Origin: Azonexus hydrophilus
Lineage (GTDB): Bacteria; Pseudomonadota; Gammaproteobacteria; Burkholderiales; Rhodocyclaceae
DNA: 64,000 bases
Reading direction: 5' to 3'
NCBI RefSeq assembly: GCF_001956855.1
Contig: NZ_MTHD01000003.1
Span: forward strand, 1-64,000
Below the pieces are notes generated by a model that was not told the origin of the DNA, searched no databases, and saw nothing but the letters and a program-made list of their open reading frames with translations. This document shows, piece by piece, positions 11,067 to 19,845 of this stretch. Made by a program: the position numbers and the translations under genes. Numbering within the stretch: position 1 is the stretch's first letter; each line of letters opens with the position of its first letter.

Positions 11067-12164
11067 TCATTCGGGGGCGGTCTGCTGCTGGAAACGTGCT
11101 TCCATCCGCTCGAGCGGCAGGCCGAAATGGAACTGCTGCTCGAACATGCGCAGCAGCGGCATCATCTCCAGCCCGGCCTGGCCCAGCTGGCTGGCGGTGT
11201 TTTCCTGGCGCAACAGTTCGCGCATGCGGACGAAGGGATCATCGGCCGCCGGGTCGCTGGCAACGACCTGACCACCCGGTGTCTGGCGGGCCAGGTCGAG
11301 GCGTTGCAAGGCCAGGTCGATCAACTGCGCCGCCGTTCGCCCGCTGTCGGCCGGCAGGCTGGCGATGCCGGCGCTGATGCCGATGCGCATGCGCTGGTCG
11401 CCGACCTGCACATTGCGTTCGCCGAGGGCGCGGCAGACGCGCTGGGCAAACGCCGTTGCCGTGGCCAGGCTGGTGCCGGGCGAGACGATCACGTAGGCCG
11501 ATTTGCCGGCATGGCCGATGCTGTCGTGGCGGCCGATCTTTTCGCGGACGACATGGGCGATACGCTCGCCGATCTCGCGCATTACCGCTTCGCCGAAGCG
11601 TTGCGTGATGGCCTCTTCACTTTCCAGACCGAAGGTCAGGATGCAGGCCGGTGTGCTGTCATCGGCGGCACGGCTGGCCATGTCGTCGCACAGCTTGCGG
11701 CAGATGATCGTGCGCACCGGGAAGGGGGGCGGCGGTTCGTACGTGCTGGCCGGGGCGTTCGGGGCGATGCTGGTCGAAATGTCCCAGTTCACCAGCCGGC
11801 CGATACGCTGGCGGATTTCGCTGCCGGCCATGCCGCGGACGACGAAGTCGCTGACGCCGCGGTCCCTGGCGGCGTCCCGGTTGGGGGCGGTTTCATCCTT
11901 GGAGATGAGCAGGAAGAAAGGCATGTCGCTGAGCCGCTGCAGGCGGTTTTCGCGCAGCCGGGACAGCAGTTCATAGCCATTGGTCCGGCCGAGGTCGATG
12001 CTGGAAACGACGGCGACGATGGAGGCATCAAGGACCAGCGTTTGCCAGGCCGATTCGCCATCGCCTTCCTCGCGGACGTCGAAATCATCGCGCAGGTGCT
12101 TGACGAGCGCCGTCCTGGCCACCCGCGACGGATCGGCAATCAGGATGCGGCGCTTGTCGCTCAT
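11067..12164 (-). CDS. Degenerate receiver-GGDEF protein inside the glycolytic operon
   Basis: A 365 aa protein with an N-terminal CheY-like receiver (about 1-125) and a C-terminal diguanylate-cyclase-like domain (about 170-330). Both active sites look lost. The phospho-acceptor position, eight residues before G63, is Ser55 instead of Asp. The GGDEF signature is replaced by AGKSA in the context HAGKSAYVIVSPG. It is therefore probably a binding or scaffold protein rather than an active cyclase. It sits 5 bp after pgk and 28 bp before pyk on the same strand, suggesting co-expression with glycolysis. Function unknown. Confidence 0.8.
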   Translation of the reverse strand: MSDKRRILIADPSRVARTALVKHLRDDFDVREEGDGESAWQTLVLDASIVAVVSSIDLGRTNGYELLSRLRENRLQRLSDMPFFLLISKDETAPNRDAARDRGVSDFVVRGMAGSEIRQRIGRLVNWDISTSIAPNAPASTYEPPPPFPVRTIICRKLCDDMASRAADDSTPACILTFGLESEEAITQRFGEAVMREIGERIAHVVREKIGRHDSIGHAGKSAYVIVSPGTSLATATAFAQRVCRALGERNVQVGDQRMRIGISAGIASLPADSGRTAAQLIDLALQRLDLARQTPGGQVVASDPAADDPFVRMRELLRQENTASQLGQAGLEMMPLLRMFEQQFHFGLPLERMEARFQQQTAPE

Positions 12165-12169
12165 CGCGT

Positions 12170-13354
12170 TCAGCCGGCGGCGCGTTCTTCGAGCACGGCG
12201 ATGGCCGGCAGCGTCTTGCCTTCGAGGAATTCCAGGAAGGCGCCGCCGCCGGTGGAGATGTAGCCGACGTCGTCGGCGATGTGGAACTTGGCGATGGCGG
12301 CCAGCGTGTCGCCGCCGCCGGCGATCGAGAAGGCTTCCGAATGGGCGATGGCGGAGGCCATCATCTTGGTGCCGCCGGCGAATTGCGGCAGCTCGAAGAC
12401 GCCGACCGGGCCGTTCCAGACGATGGTGCCGGCGTGGGCAATGATTTCGGCCAGCTTGACGGCCGTCTTCGGGCCGACGTCGAGGATGCGGTCGTGGGCG
12501 CTGACGTCGTCGATCGAGATCTTGTTGGCGCGGGCCAGTGCCGAGACTTCGTCGGCGACGACGACGTCGGTCGGCAGCGGCACTTCGGCACCGCGTTCCT
12601 TCATGATGTCCATGATCGCGTGTGCTTCCTTGACCAGATCGGCTTCGGCCAGCGAGTCGCCGATGCGTTTGCCGGAGGCGAGCAGGAAGGTGTTGGCGAT
12701 GCCGCCGCCGACGATCAACTGGTCGACCTTGCTCGCCAGTGACTTGAGAATGGTCAGTTTCGACGACACCTTGGAGCCGCCGACGATGGCCACCAGTGGG
12801 CGCTTCGGCTCGTGCAGGGCCTTGGTCAGGGCGTCGATTTCGGCGCCCATCAGCATGCCGGCGCAGGCCACCGGGGCGTATTTGGCAATGCCGTGGGTGG
12901 TCGCTTCGGCGCGGTGCGCGGTGCCGAAAGCGTCATTGACGTAGACGTCGCACAGCTTGGCCATTTTCTGGGCCAGTTCGTCGTTGTTCTTCTTTTCGCC
13001 CTTGTTGACGCGGCAGTTTTCAAGCAGCACGACCTCGCCCGGCTTGACCTCGAAGTTGCCGTCGACCCAGTCGGCAATCAGCCGCACCGGCAGGTGCAGC
13101 ATCTGGCCGAGGCGTACGGCGACCGGCATCAGGCTGTCGTCCGGGTTCAGTTCGCCTTCGGTCGGGCGGCCGAGGTGCGACGTGACCATCACCGCCGCGC
13201 CTTTTTCCAGGCAGTAGCGGATCGACGGCAGCGACGCGCGGATGCGGGTGTCTTCGGTGATGTTGCCGGCTTCGTCCTGCGGCACGTTGAGGTCGGCGCG
13301 GATGAAAACGCGTTTGCCGGAAACATCGAGATCGGTCAGCTTGATGACGTTCAT
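12170..13354 (-). CDS. pgk: Phosphoglycerate kinase
   Basis: Transfers phosphate between 1,3-bisphosphoglycerate and ADP. It is 394 aa, the usual length, with [11 protein letters not shown] near the N-terminus, [11 protein letters not shown], and the C-terminal nucleotide motif [13 protein letters not shown] chose ATG 13354 because GGAGAA precedes it; an upstream in-frame ATG at 13417 lies inside the preceding gene and has no ribosome site. It follows the Epd-like gene by 22 bp. It is the only pgk in the window and presumably serves both the Calvin cycle and glycolysis. Confidence 0.95.
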   Translation of the reverse strand: MNVIKLTDLDVSGKRVFIRADLNVPQDEAGNITEDTRIRASLPSIRYCLEKGAAVMVTSHLGRPTEGELNPDDSLMPVAVRLGQMLHLPVRLIADWVDGNFEVKPGEVVLLENCRVNKGEKKNNDELAQKMAKLCDVYVNDAFGTAHRAEATTHGIAKYAPVACAGMLMGAEIDALTKALHEPKRPLVAIVGGSKVSSKLTILKSLASKVDQLIVGGGIANTFLLASGKRIGDSLAEADLVKEAHAIMDIMKERGAEVPLPTDVVVADEVSALARANKISIDDVSAHDRILDVGPKTAVKLAEIIAHAGTIVWNGPVGVFELPQFAGGTKMMASAIAHSEAFSIAGGGDTLAAIAKFHIADDVGYISTGGGAFLEFLEGKTLPAIAVLEERAAG

Positions 13355-13376
13355 TGTCTTCTCCAGAAGGTGGGGT

Positions 13377-14438
13377 TTATTGTTGATCAGTCCAGTGGCG
13401 CGACCAGTGGTCGGCAACTTCCAGCATGCGGTTGGCGAAGCCCCATTCGTTGTCGAACCAGACGAAGAGATTCACCAGGTGGCTGCCGGCGGTACGGGTC
13501 TGGCTGCCGTCGACGATGGCCGAATGCGGGTCGTGATTGAAGTCGATCGACGCATGGGCCTGGTCGGACCAGGCCAGGCGCCGGCTCAACGGCCCGGCGG
13601 CGGCATCGGCTAGCAGCCGGTTGATGGTTTTGGCGGACACCGCCTGGCGGGTGTGTACGGTCAGGTCGATGGCCGAGACGTTCAGCGTCGGCACGCGGAT
13701 CGCCTTGGCGTGTACGCGGCCGGCCAGTTGCGGCAGTAGGCGCTCGACGCCGCGTGCCAGACCGGTCGATACCGGAATGATCGACTGCATGGCGGAACGG
13801 GTGCGGCGCAGGTCGTCGTGGTGATAACCGTCGATCAGCGGCTGGTCGTTCATCACCGAATGCAGCGTGGTCAGCAGGGTCTGTTCGATGCCGATTTCGC
13901 GGTCGAGCAGGTCGAGGACGGGAACAATGGCGTTGGTCGTGCATGAAGCCGCCGAGACCAAGCGTTGCTCGCCATTCAGCTCGTTCTGGTTGATGCCGGC
14001 AACGATCGTTGCGTCGACGTCTTCGCCGCTGTGGCCGGGATGCGATAGCAGCAGGCGCGGACAGCCGGCGGCGAGAAAACGGGTCAATTCGTCGCGTCGA
14101 CCGTAAACGCCAGAACATTCGACGAGCAGGTCGATGCCGTGCTCCGACCAGTCTACTTCCTCCGGCGTGCGCGCATGGCTGACGGTGATCGGCTGGCCAT
14201 CGATGAACAGGCGGCGCTCTCCGAGTCCGATTTCGGCCGGGAAACGCCCGTGCGTCGAGTCATAACGGGTCAGGTAGGCAATGCTGTCGAGGTTGGCCGG
14301 CTCGTTGATCGCAACCACTTCAAAACGCCGGCGGGCATCGGATTCGTGCAGGGCGCGCAGAAAGCAGCGTCCGATACGGCCGTAGCCGTTGATGGCAAGA
14401 CGCAGCGGCGAGGATGTCGCGGGAGTGGGCGCAGGCAC
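13377..14438 (-). CDS. epd: Erythrose-4-phosphate dehydrogenase-like GAPDH-family enzyme
   Basis: A 353 aa member of the GAPDH superfamily with NGYGRIGR at 17-24 and catalytic Cys166 in SAASCTTNA. Near the C-terminus [17 protein letters not shown] resembles Epd more than glycolytic GAPDH. Epd oxidises erythrose-4-phosphate to 4-phosphoerythronate, the first step of DXP-dependent pyridoxal phosphate synthesis. Its position directly upstream of pgk matches the conserved epd-pgk-fba order. A GAPDH role cannot be excluded from sequence alone. Confidence 0.8.
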   Translation of the reverse strand: MPAPTPATSSPLRLAINGYGRIGRCFLRALHESDARRRFEVVAINEPANLDSIAYLTRYDSTHGRFPAEIGLGERRLFIDGQPITVSHARTPEEVDWSEHGIDLLVECSGVYGRRDELTRFLAAGCPRLLLSHPGHSGEDVDATIVAGINQNELNGEQRLVSAASCTTNAIVPVLDLLDREIGIEQTLLTTLHSVMNDQPLIDGYHHDDLRRTRSAMQSIIPVSTGLARGVERLLPQLAGRVHAKAIRVPTLNVSAIDLTVHTRQAVSAKTINRLLADAAAGPLSRRLAWSDQAHASIDFNHDPHSAIVDGSQTRTAGSHLVNLFVWFDNEWGFANRMLEVADHWSRHWTDQQ

Positions 14439-14552
14439 GGGCAGGAATTGCCACCAGAATGAAAGTGGTGATTTTACCGCGATGCCGACTGGCTGAACAT
14501 TGTTAAACCGTCAGTATGTCTGAATCCGGGATGTACTTTTGCTGAGGATAGG

Positions 14553-14564
14553 GCGGTCGACCGC
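14553..14564. repeat. Full copy of iterated palindrome GCGGTCGACCGC
   Basis: An intergenic copy between the divergent epd and the orphan gene at 14694; it continues with AA on the right. Confidence 0.8.
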
Positions 14565-14643
14565 AAGGTGCTGCTGCCGGCAATTTCTGCCGAATGCTTT
14601 CGACGATGGGTGGCAAATGCCTGAAATAAGTGGCTCTGGCAAC

Positions 14644-14659
14644 GGGTACGCTATTTGCA
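14644..14659 (+). promoter_or_regulatory. Candidate sigma-54 promoter
   Basis: GGGTACG, four bases, then TTGCA fits the TGGCACG-N4-TTGCA consensus with two mismatches and the required 12-base spacing of the GG and GC doublets. The downstream ATG at 14694 leaves a short leader containing the GAGGAC ribosome site. No enhancer-binding protein is encoded nearby, so this is a sequence match only. Confidence 0.4.
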
Positions 14660-14693
14660 TGATGCCAATGTCGATTTCTTTTGTGAGGACGGG

Positions 14694-15218
14694 ATGAAGA
14701 TCGGTACGGATTATTCGGGGCTGTCGACAGATCGCGGCAGTGCTGCCCAAGGGGCTGTTGCGGGTGATTTTGCGGCAGCCATGGCGCAGGCGAAGGCGGC
14801 GCAGGAGGGTGCGCAGGCAAGCGCTGCCAGTGAAGAGGATGCGGAACGTGAGCCGACCGAGGCCGAGCGCATCGCTGCGGCACGCGAAGCGCGCTCGGCC
14901 TTGCTGCAGGAATTGACCGAATTCCTGGAAAAACCGCTTGAAGTGCATCTGCGCGAAGCGGTGATGAAGGAAATGGGCATCACCGAAGCGGACCTCGCGG
15001 CGATGCCGCCGGCCGAGCGTCTGGCAGCCGAAGCGATGATCACCCAGAAGGTTCGCGAGCGTCTGCTCGAGCGCAAGGACGAAGGCGAGCGTTCCTCGAT
15101 GGATCAGCCGCTGCGTCCGGGGAACGAGGTGGTGGCAGCAGCGGATGTGCAGTTCAGCGCCGAACGTCTGGCTACGATCATGGCCAACAGCATGGCCATG
15201 GTCGGCGGCAAGGCATAA
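14694..15218 (+). CDS. Hypothetical alanine/glutamate-rich protein
   Basis: I do not recognise this 174 aa protein. There is no signal peptide or membrane segment. Residues 22-75 are rich in Ala, Glu and Gln with likely helix or coiled-coil character, followed by a charged helical segment (LLQELTEFLEKPLEVHLREA) and a second one containing AEAMITQKVRERLLERKDE. ATG 14694 is chosen over an upstream ATG at 14655 because GAGGAC lies just before it. It is isolated between divergent epd and convergent gap and may depend on the sigma-54-like promoter at 14644. Confidence 0.7.
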   Translation: MKIGTDYSGLSTDRGSAAQGAVAGDFAAAMAQAKAAQEGAQASAASEEDAEREPTEAERIAAAREARSALLQELTEFLEKPLEVHLREAVMKEMGITEADLAAMPPAERLAAEAMITQKVRERLLERKDEGERSSMDQPLRPGNEVVAAADVQFSAERLATIMANSMAMVGGKA

Positions 15219-15223
15219 AAAAA

Positions 15224-15248
15224 CCGCCGGGCAGGCCGGCGGCTTTTT
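15224..15248. terminator. Bidirectional terminator between convergent genes
   Basis: The stem CCGCCGG / CCGGCGG has a five-base loop, with a T run on the right and an A run on the left. It can therefore end both the hypothetical gene (+) and gap (-). Confidence 0.85.
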
Positions 15249-15264
15249 CGCTGGCGGCATCGCC

Positions 15265-16293
15265 TTACTTGGCGGCCATCCAGGCGCGCGCGGCGTCGAG
15301 CATGCGGCAGGAGTAGCCCCACTCGTTGTCGTACCAGGCCAGGACCTTGACCAGCACCGAGCCGTCTTCGCCCTTGATGACGCGGGTCTGCGTGGCATCG
15401 AAGGTGGAAGAAACGGTGGTGTGGTTGAAGTCGGACGACACCAGCGGTTCGTTGTTCACATCCATGATGCCCTTCAGCGGGCCGTTGGCGGCGGCGGTCA
15501 TCAAGGCGTTGATTTCTTCCTTGGTGGTGGCGCGCTCGGCGGTGAAGGTCAGGTCGACCAGCGAAACATTGATCGTCGGCACGCGCAGTGCGAAACCGTC
15601 AACCTTGCCGACCAGTTGCGGCAGCACCAGGCCGACAGCCTTGGCAGCACCGGTCTTGGTCGGGATGATGTTGGCGGCGGCGGCACGGGCACGGCGCAGG
15701 TCCTTGTGGCGGACGTCGACGGTCACCTGGTCGTTGGTGTAGGCGTGGATGGTGGTCATCAGGCCCTGCTTGATGCCGATGGCGTCGGACAGGATCTTGG
15801 CGACCGGTGCCAGGCAGTTGGTCGTGCACGAGGCGTTGGAGACAACGGTCATGTCGGCCTTCAGTGCGCCTTCGTTAACACCGACGACGATCGTGGTGTC
15901 GACATCGTCACCGCCCGGGGCGGAGATCAGCACGCGCTTGGCACCCTGGTCGAGCAGTGCCTGGGCCTTGGCCTTCGAGGTGTAGGCGCCGGTGCATTCG
16001 AGCAGGACGTCGACGCCGTGGTCGGCCCAGTTGATGTCCTTCGGGTTTTTGGTCGAGTAGAAGGCGATCTTCTTGCCGTCGATGATGATGCAGTTTTCAC
16101 CTTCGGTTTCGACGCTGGTGCGGAAACGGCCGTGCGTGGTGTCGTACTTCAGCAGGTGGGCGTTGGTCGTCAGGTCGCCGGAGGCGTTGATGGCGACGAC
16201 GTCGAATTCGTTCTGCAGCCCCTGCTCGTAAATGGCGCGCAGCGTGCAGCGACCGATACGACCGAAACCATTGATTGCAACCTTGATAGCCAT
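15265..16293 (-). CDS. gap: Glyceraldehyde-3-phosphate dehydrogenase type I
   Basis: A phosphorylating, NAD-dependent enzyme of glycolysis and gluconeogenesis. It is 342 aa with [10 protein letters not shown] at the N-terminus, catalytic Cys in [11 protein letters not shown], and WYDNEWGYS near the C-terminus. Start 16293 begins MAIKVAING and follows an AGGAGAAAG ribosome site. It lies 25 bp downstream of the transketolase on the same strand, forming a tkt-gap operon. It is the third GAPDH-family gene in 12 kb. Confidence 0.95.
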   Translation of the reverse strand: MAIKVAINGFGRIGRCTLRAIYEQGLQNEFDVVAINASGDLTTNAHLLKYDTTHGRFRTSVETEGENCIIIDGKKIAFYSTKNPKDINWADHGVDVLLECTGAYTSKAKAQALLDQGAKRVLISAPGGDDVDTTIVVGVNEGALKADMTVVSNASCTTNCLAPVAKILSDAIGIKQGLMTTIHAYTNDQVTVDVRHKDLRRARAAAANIIPTKTGAAKAVGLVLPQLVGKVDGFALRVPTINVSLVDLTFTAERATTKEEINALMTAAANGPLKGIMDVNNEPLVSSDFNHTTVSSTFDATQTRVIKGEDGSVLVKVLAWYDNEWGYSCRMLDAARAWMAAK

Positions 16294-16318
16294 GTGAAGC
16301 TTTCTCCTATTGATAAAA

Positions 16319-18322
16319 TCAGGACAGCAGTGCCTTCGTCGTGGCGACGACGTTGGCAACCGTGAAACCGAACATTTCGAACAACTGGCCGGCCGGTGCC
16401 GATTCGCCGAAGCGGTCGATGCCGACGACGGCACCGTGCAGGCCGACGTACTTGCGCCAGAAATCCGGGTGGGCGGCCTCGATGGCGACCCGCTTCTTGC
16501 AGGCGCCGAGGACCGATGCCTTGTATTCGTCGCTCTGGCGGTCGAAGACGTTGGTGCAGGGCATCGAGACGACGCGCGCGGCGATGCCTTCGCCGGCCAG
16601 CGCAGCCTGGGCGTCGAGCGCCAGCTTGACTTCGGAGCCGGTGGCGATCAGCGTCACCTGGGCATCGGCGTTCTCGGCCAGTACGTAGCCACCCTTGGCG
16701 ATATCGGCGTCGGTGGCGTTCTGCGTCACGGTCGGCAGGTTCTGGCGCGACAGGGCGAGCAAACTTGGCCCATTCTTGCGGTCGACCGCAGAAATCCACG
16801 CAATTGCGGTTTCCGTAGCATCGGCCGGACGCCAGACATCCAGATTCGGAATAATGCGCATCGACGGGATGTGCTCGACCGGCTGGTGCGTCGGGCCGTC
16901 TTCGCCAAGGCCGATGGAGTCATGGGTGTAGACCATGATCTGCCGCTGCTTCATCAGCGCCGCCATGCGGATGCCGTTGCGGGCGTAATCGGAGAAGACC
17001 AGGAAGGTCGCGGTGTAGGGGATCAGGCCGCCGTGCAGCGCGATGCCGTTGGCGATCGCGGTCATGCCGAATTCACGCACGCCGTAGTAGCAGTAGTTGC
17101 CGCCCTCGGTCTTGGTGACGCCCTTGCTGCCCTTGACGAAGGTCAGGTTGGAGCCGGCCAGGTCGGCCGAGCCGCCGAAGATTTCCGGCACGGCCGGGAC
17201 CAGCGCGGCAATCGCGTTCTGCGAAGCCTTGCGCGTGGCAATGTTCTCGGCCTTGTCGCGGCAGGCCTGCAGGTAGGTGGCCTTGGTCGCTTCCCAGTTC
17301 GCCGGCAGATCGCCCTTGATGACGCGGCGCTCGAATTCGGCGGCCATTTCGGGGAATTCGGCCTGGTACTTGGCAAAACGGCGTTCCCAGTTTTCCTGGA
17401 AGGCAGCGCCACGGACCTTGCCGTTCCAGGCGGCGTACACGTCGCCCGGGATTTCGAACGGCGGATGGTTCCAGCCGATGTAGGCGCGGGCAGCAGCGAT
17501 TTCGTCCTTGCCCAGCGGGGCGCCGTGGCAGTCGTGGCTGCCCTGCTTGTTCGGCGAACCGGCGCCAATGACGGTGCGGCAGCAGATCAGGCTGGGCTTG
17601 TCGGTCACGGCCTTGGCAGCGAGCAGGGCGCGCTCGATGGCTTCCGGATCGTGGCCATCAACGTGCGGGACGACGTGCCAGCCGTAGGCTTCGAAGCGCT
17701 TCGGCGTGTCGTCGGTAAACCAGCCTTCGACGTGGCCGTCGATCGAGATGCCGTTGTCGTCCCAGAAAGCGATCAGCTTGCCCAGGCCAAGCGTGCCGGC
17801 GAGCGAGCAGGCTTCGTGCGAAATGCCTTCCATCAGGCAGCCGTCGCCGAGGAAGGTGTAGGTGTGGTGATTGACGATGTCGTGACCGGGGCGGTTGAAT
17901 TCGGCGGCCAGTACCTTCTCGGCCAGCGCGAAGCCGACGGCGTTGGAAATGCCCTGGCCGAGCGGCCCGGTGGTCGTCTCGACGCCAGGTGTGTAGCCGT
18001 ATTCCGGATGGCCGGGAGTCTTGGCGTGCAACTGGCGGAAATTCTTCAGGTCGTCGATCGATAAATCGTAGCCAGTCAGGTGCAGCAGCGCGTAGACCAG
18101 CATCGAGCCGTGGCCGTTCGACAGCACGAAGCGGTCGCGGTCCGGCCATGCCGGGTTCGCCGGGTTGTGGCGCAGGTGACGCCGCCACAGCACTTCGGCG
18201 ATTTCGGCCATGCCCATCGGGGCGCCCGGGTGACCGGAGTTGGCCTGTTGCACGGCATCCATGGCCAGCGCGCGGATGGCGCCGGTCAGGGGATTGAATT
18301 TGGGAGGGATGCTGACGCTCAT
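16319..18322 (-). CDS. tkt: Transketolase (second copy)
   Basis: A 667 aa thiamine-diphosphate enzyme paralogous to the copy at 2841-4874; the two share [39 protein letters not shown] and [11 protein letters not shown]. It pairs with the following gap gene, so it probably serves the pentose phosphate pathway and glycolysis rather than carbon fixation. A full copy of the repeated palindrome lies inside the gene at 16778-16789, where it encodes the AVDRK stretch. Confidence 0.95.
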   Translation of the reverse strand: MSVSIPPKFNPLTGAIRALAMDAVQQANSGHPGAPMGMAEIAEVLWRRHLRHNPANPAWPDRDRFVLSNGHGSMLVYALLHLTGYDLSIDDLKNFRQLHAKTPGHPEYGYTPGVETTTGPLGQGISNAVGFALAEKVLAAEFNRPGHDIVNHHTYTFLGDGCLMEGISHEACSLAGTLGLGKLIAFWDDNGISIDGHVEGWFTDDTPKRFEAYGWHVVPHVDGHDPEAIERALLAAKAVTDKPSLICCRTVIGAGSPNKQGSHDCHGAPLGKDEIAAARAYIGWNHPPFEIPGDVYAAWNGKVRGAAFQENWERRFAKYQAEFPEMAAEFERRVIKGDLPANWEATKATYLQACRDKAENIATRKASQNAIAALVPAVPEIFGGSADLAGSNLTFVKGSKGVTKTEGGNYCYYGVREFGMTAIANGIALHGGLIPYTATFLVFSDYARNGIRMAALMKQRQIMVYTHDSIGLGEDGPTHQPVEHIPSMRIIPNLDVWRPADATETAIAWISAVDRKNGPSLLALSRQNLPTVTQNATDADIAKGGYVLAENADAQVTLIATGSEVKLALDAQAALAGEGIAARVVSMPCTNVFDRQSDEYKASVLGACKKRVAIEAAHPDFWRKYVGLHGAVVGIDRFGESAPAGQLFEMFGFTVANVVATTKALLS
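16778..16789. repeat. Full copy of iterated palindrome GCGGTCGACCGC
   Basis: Within tkt, flanked by TT and AG so that the dyad extends to TGCGGTCGACCGCA. Confidence 0.8.
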
Positions 18323-18441
18323 GATCCGGAAATCCAGCCTGCTGAAAAGATGGAATTATCGGCGAAAAGCACTGTTTTGGATAGGCATGTCATTGCTTCC
18401 CGGGCGCTTGCGGCAAGCCCCCGGGATGTTGGAAGGATATT

Positions 18442-18465
18442 GCCGGACCGGCTATGATGTCCGGC
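18442..18465. other. Inverted repeat upstream of lipoprotein gene
   Basis: The arms GCCGGAC and GTCCGGC flank ten bases in the 212-bp gap between divergent tkt and the lipoprotein gene. It could be an operator or an RNA hairpin in the leader. There is no T run, so it is not an obvious terminator. Nothing else recognisable was seen in this gap. Confidence 0.3.
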
Positions 18466-18534
18466 GACGCGGCTGCCGCAGGACTTGCGGGTCTTTTGTC
18501 GCACGCCGTCACCCGCCATGAATTCGAAAGGAAT

Positions 18535-19137
18535 ATGTCTGTGATGAAATTCTCCGCTATCAGGTATCTCCCCGCTGCCGCCGCGTTTCTGGTGCTGGCA
18601 GGCTGCGTAGCCAATCCGCCGAAGGAAGAGGCGAAGCCGATGCAGGAAGCGCCGGTGGCCGAGAAAAAGGAAGCAGGGAAAAAGACGGCTGCTCCCGCAC
18701 CGGCGCCTGCTGCAGCAACGGCAAAGAAGGCGCCGGCCCCGGTTGCCGCTGCCGACAAGGGCGGCTACAACCTGTCGAAGAACAAGCCGGTAACGGATTC
18801 AACCAAGGTTGAATCCGGCCAGGGCACGATGGTCAAGGGAATCAACGACTGGGAGGGCGAAGTCACTGGTGTACCGGGCCCGAAGAGCCGTTTCACCCGC
18901 CTGCGCATCGGCATGTCGCAGCAACAGGTTGTCGATCTGGCCGGGCAGCCGACGGACCAGGGTGCGTACGTGACCGGAAAGGCATTCATCCCCTTCTATT
19001 TCGGTAGCGACCGTTCGCGCTGGGAGATGGTTTACAAGGGGCAGGGGCGACTGATCTTTTCCAATCAGTCGGGCTTCGGTTCCGGCTACTACCTGACCTG
19101 GATCATCCACAACGCGAACGAAGGCGGCTATCGCTGA
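18535..19137 (+). CDS. Lipoprotein with C-terminal SmpA/BamE-like domain
   Basis: A 200 aa predicted lipoprotein. After MSVMKFSAIRYLP comes a hydrophobic stretch ending in the lipobox LVLAGC, so the mature protein would begin at Cys24. Residues 25-80 form a Lys/Ala/Pro-rich linker of the sort that spans periplasm or peptidoglycan. The C-terminal ~85 residues contain LRIGMSQQQVVDLAGQPT, resembling SmpA/OmlA (BamE-fold) domains. AAAGGA precedes ATG 18535. Its precise role is unknown; the fold assignment rests on one motif. Confidence 0.7.
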   Translation: MSVMKFSAIRYLPAAAAFLVLAGCVANPPKEEAKPMQEAPVAEKKEAGKKTAAPAPAPAAATAKKAPAPVAAADKGGYNLSKNKPVTDSTKVESGQGTMVKGINDWEGEVTGVPGPKSRFTRLRIGMSQQQVVDLAGQPTDQGAYVTGKAFIPFYFGSDRSRWEMVYKGQGRLIFSNQSGFGSGYYLTWIIHNANEGGYR

Positions 19138-19151
19138 TCGTCGGCTGACCT

Positions 19152-19169
19152 GTCAGGGCTATCCCTAAT
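19152..19169. promoter_or_regulatory. Dyad shared by both TRAP promoters (dctQ side)
   Basis: GTCAGG-N6-CCTAAT lies 73 bases upstream of the dctQ start. The matching dyad ATTAGG-N6-CCTAAT lies upstream of the separately transcribed dctP at 22972-22989. A TTGACG hexamer follows directly (19172-19177). It is a candidate operator for co-regulating the split transporter. Confidence 0.4.
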
Positions 19170-19242
19170 TTTTGACGCCTCAGCCCGCGAGTAGACTGCA
19201 TCGCTGAAGTGCCGCCATTCGCGCGGCCCAAGGAGGATGACA

Positions 19243-19845
19243 ATGCAGCTTCTACTCAGGCTGTCGCGTTTGATCGACGCGTTCAGCGAACGTTTGGGAA
19301 AACTGATTTACTGGCTGGTTCTGATTGCCGTTGTGATTTCTGCGGGTAATGCGACCATACGCAAGACATTGAACATCAGTTCAAATGCCTTCCTGGAAAT
19401 CCAGTGGTACCTGTTCTCGGCGGTTTTCCTGCTCGGTGCGGGCTTTGTGTTCATGAAGAACGCCCATGTCCGCATCGATTTCCTGTCCAACCGTTTTTCG
19501 CCGAAAGTGCGCAACATTGTCGACATCGTCGGCATCTTGCTCATCCTCACGCCTTTCTGTCTGGTTTTCATCGATCTCTCCTGGCCACTGTTCCATCGCG
19601 CCTGGGTCAGTGGCGAGATGTCGCAGAATGCCGGCGGACTGATCCGCTGGCCGGTCTATCTGATGATGCCGCTCGGTTTCGGGCTGTTGCTGCTGCAGGC
19701 AGCTTCTGAACTGATCAAACGTTTTGCCTTCCTCGCCGGCCTGATCCCCGATCCGCTGGCTCACAGCGCGCATGCGCCTGACGAGGATGGTCTCACCTAC
19801 GAAATCGAAGAGCACGCCGGTCGTGCCCGCGAGGAGCTACGCTAA
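19243..19845 (+). CDS. dctQ: TRAP transporter small permease (DctQ family)
   Basis: The small membrane subunit of a tripartite ATP-independent periplasmic transporter. It is 200 aa with about four hydrophobic segments (near 21-42, 53-70, 90-110 and 135-155), typical for DctQ. ATG 19243 follows AAGGAGG by six bases; the ATG at 19237 overlaps that site and is rejected. Its stop overlaps the start of dctM by one base. The subfamily resembles the mannitol/chloroaromatic group. Confidence 0.88.
   Translation: MQLLLRLSRLIDAFSERLGKLIYWLVLIAVVISAGNATIRKTLNISSNAFLEIQWYLFSAVFLLGAGFVFMKNAHVRIDFLSNRFSPKVRNIVDIVGILLILTPFCLVFIDLSWPLFHRAWVSGEMSQNAGGLIRWPVYLMMPLGFGLLLLQAASELIKRFAFLAGLIPDPLAHSAHAPDEDGLTYEIEEHAGRAREELR

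Noticed and set aside
14620-14665. The TGGCA at 14635 as the -24 element of the sigma-54 promoter
   Set aside because: The distance to TTGC is too long (19 instead of 12 bases). The overlapping GGGTACG fits the spacing instead.
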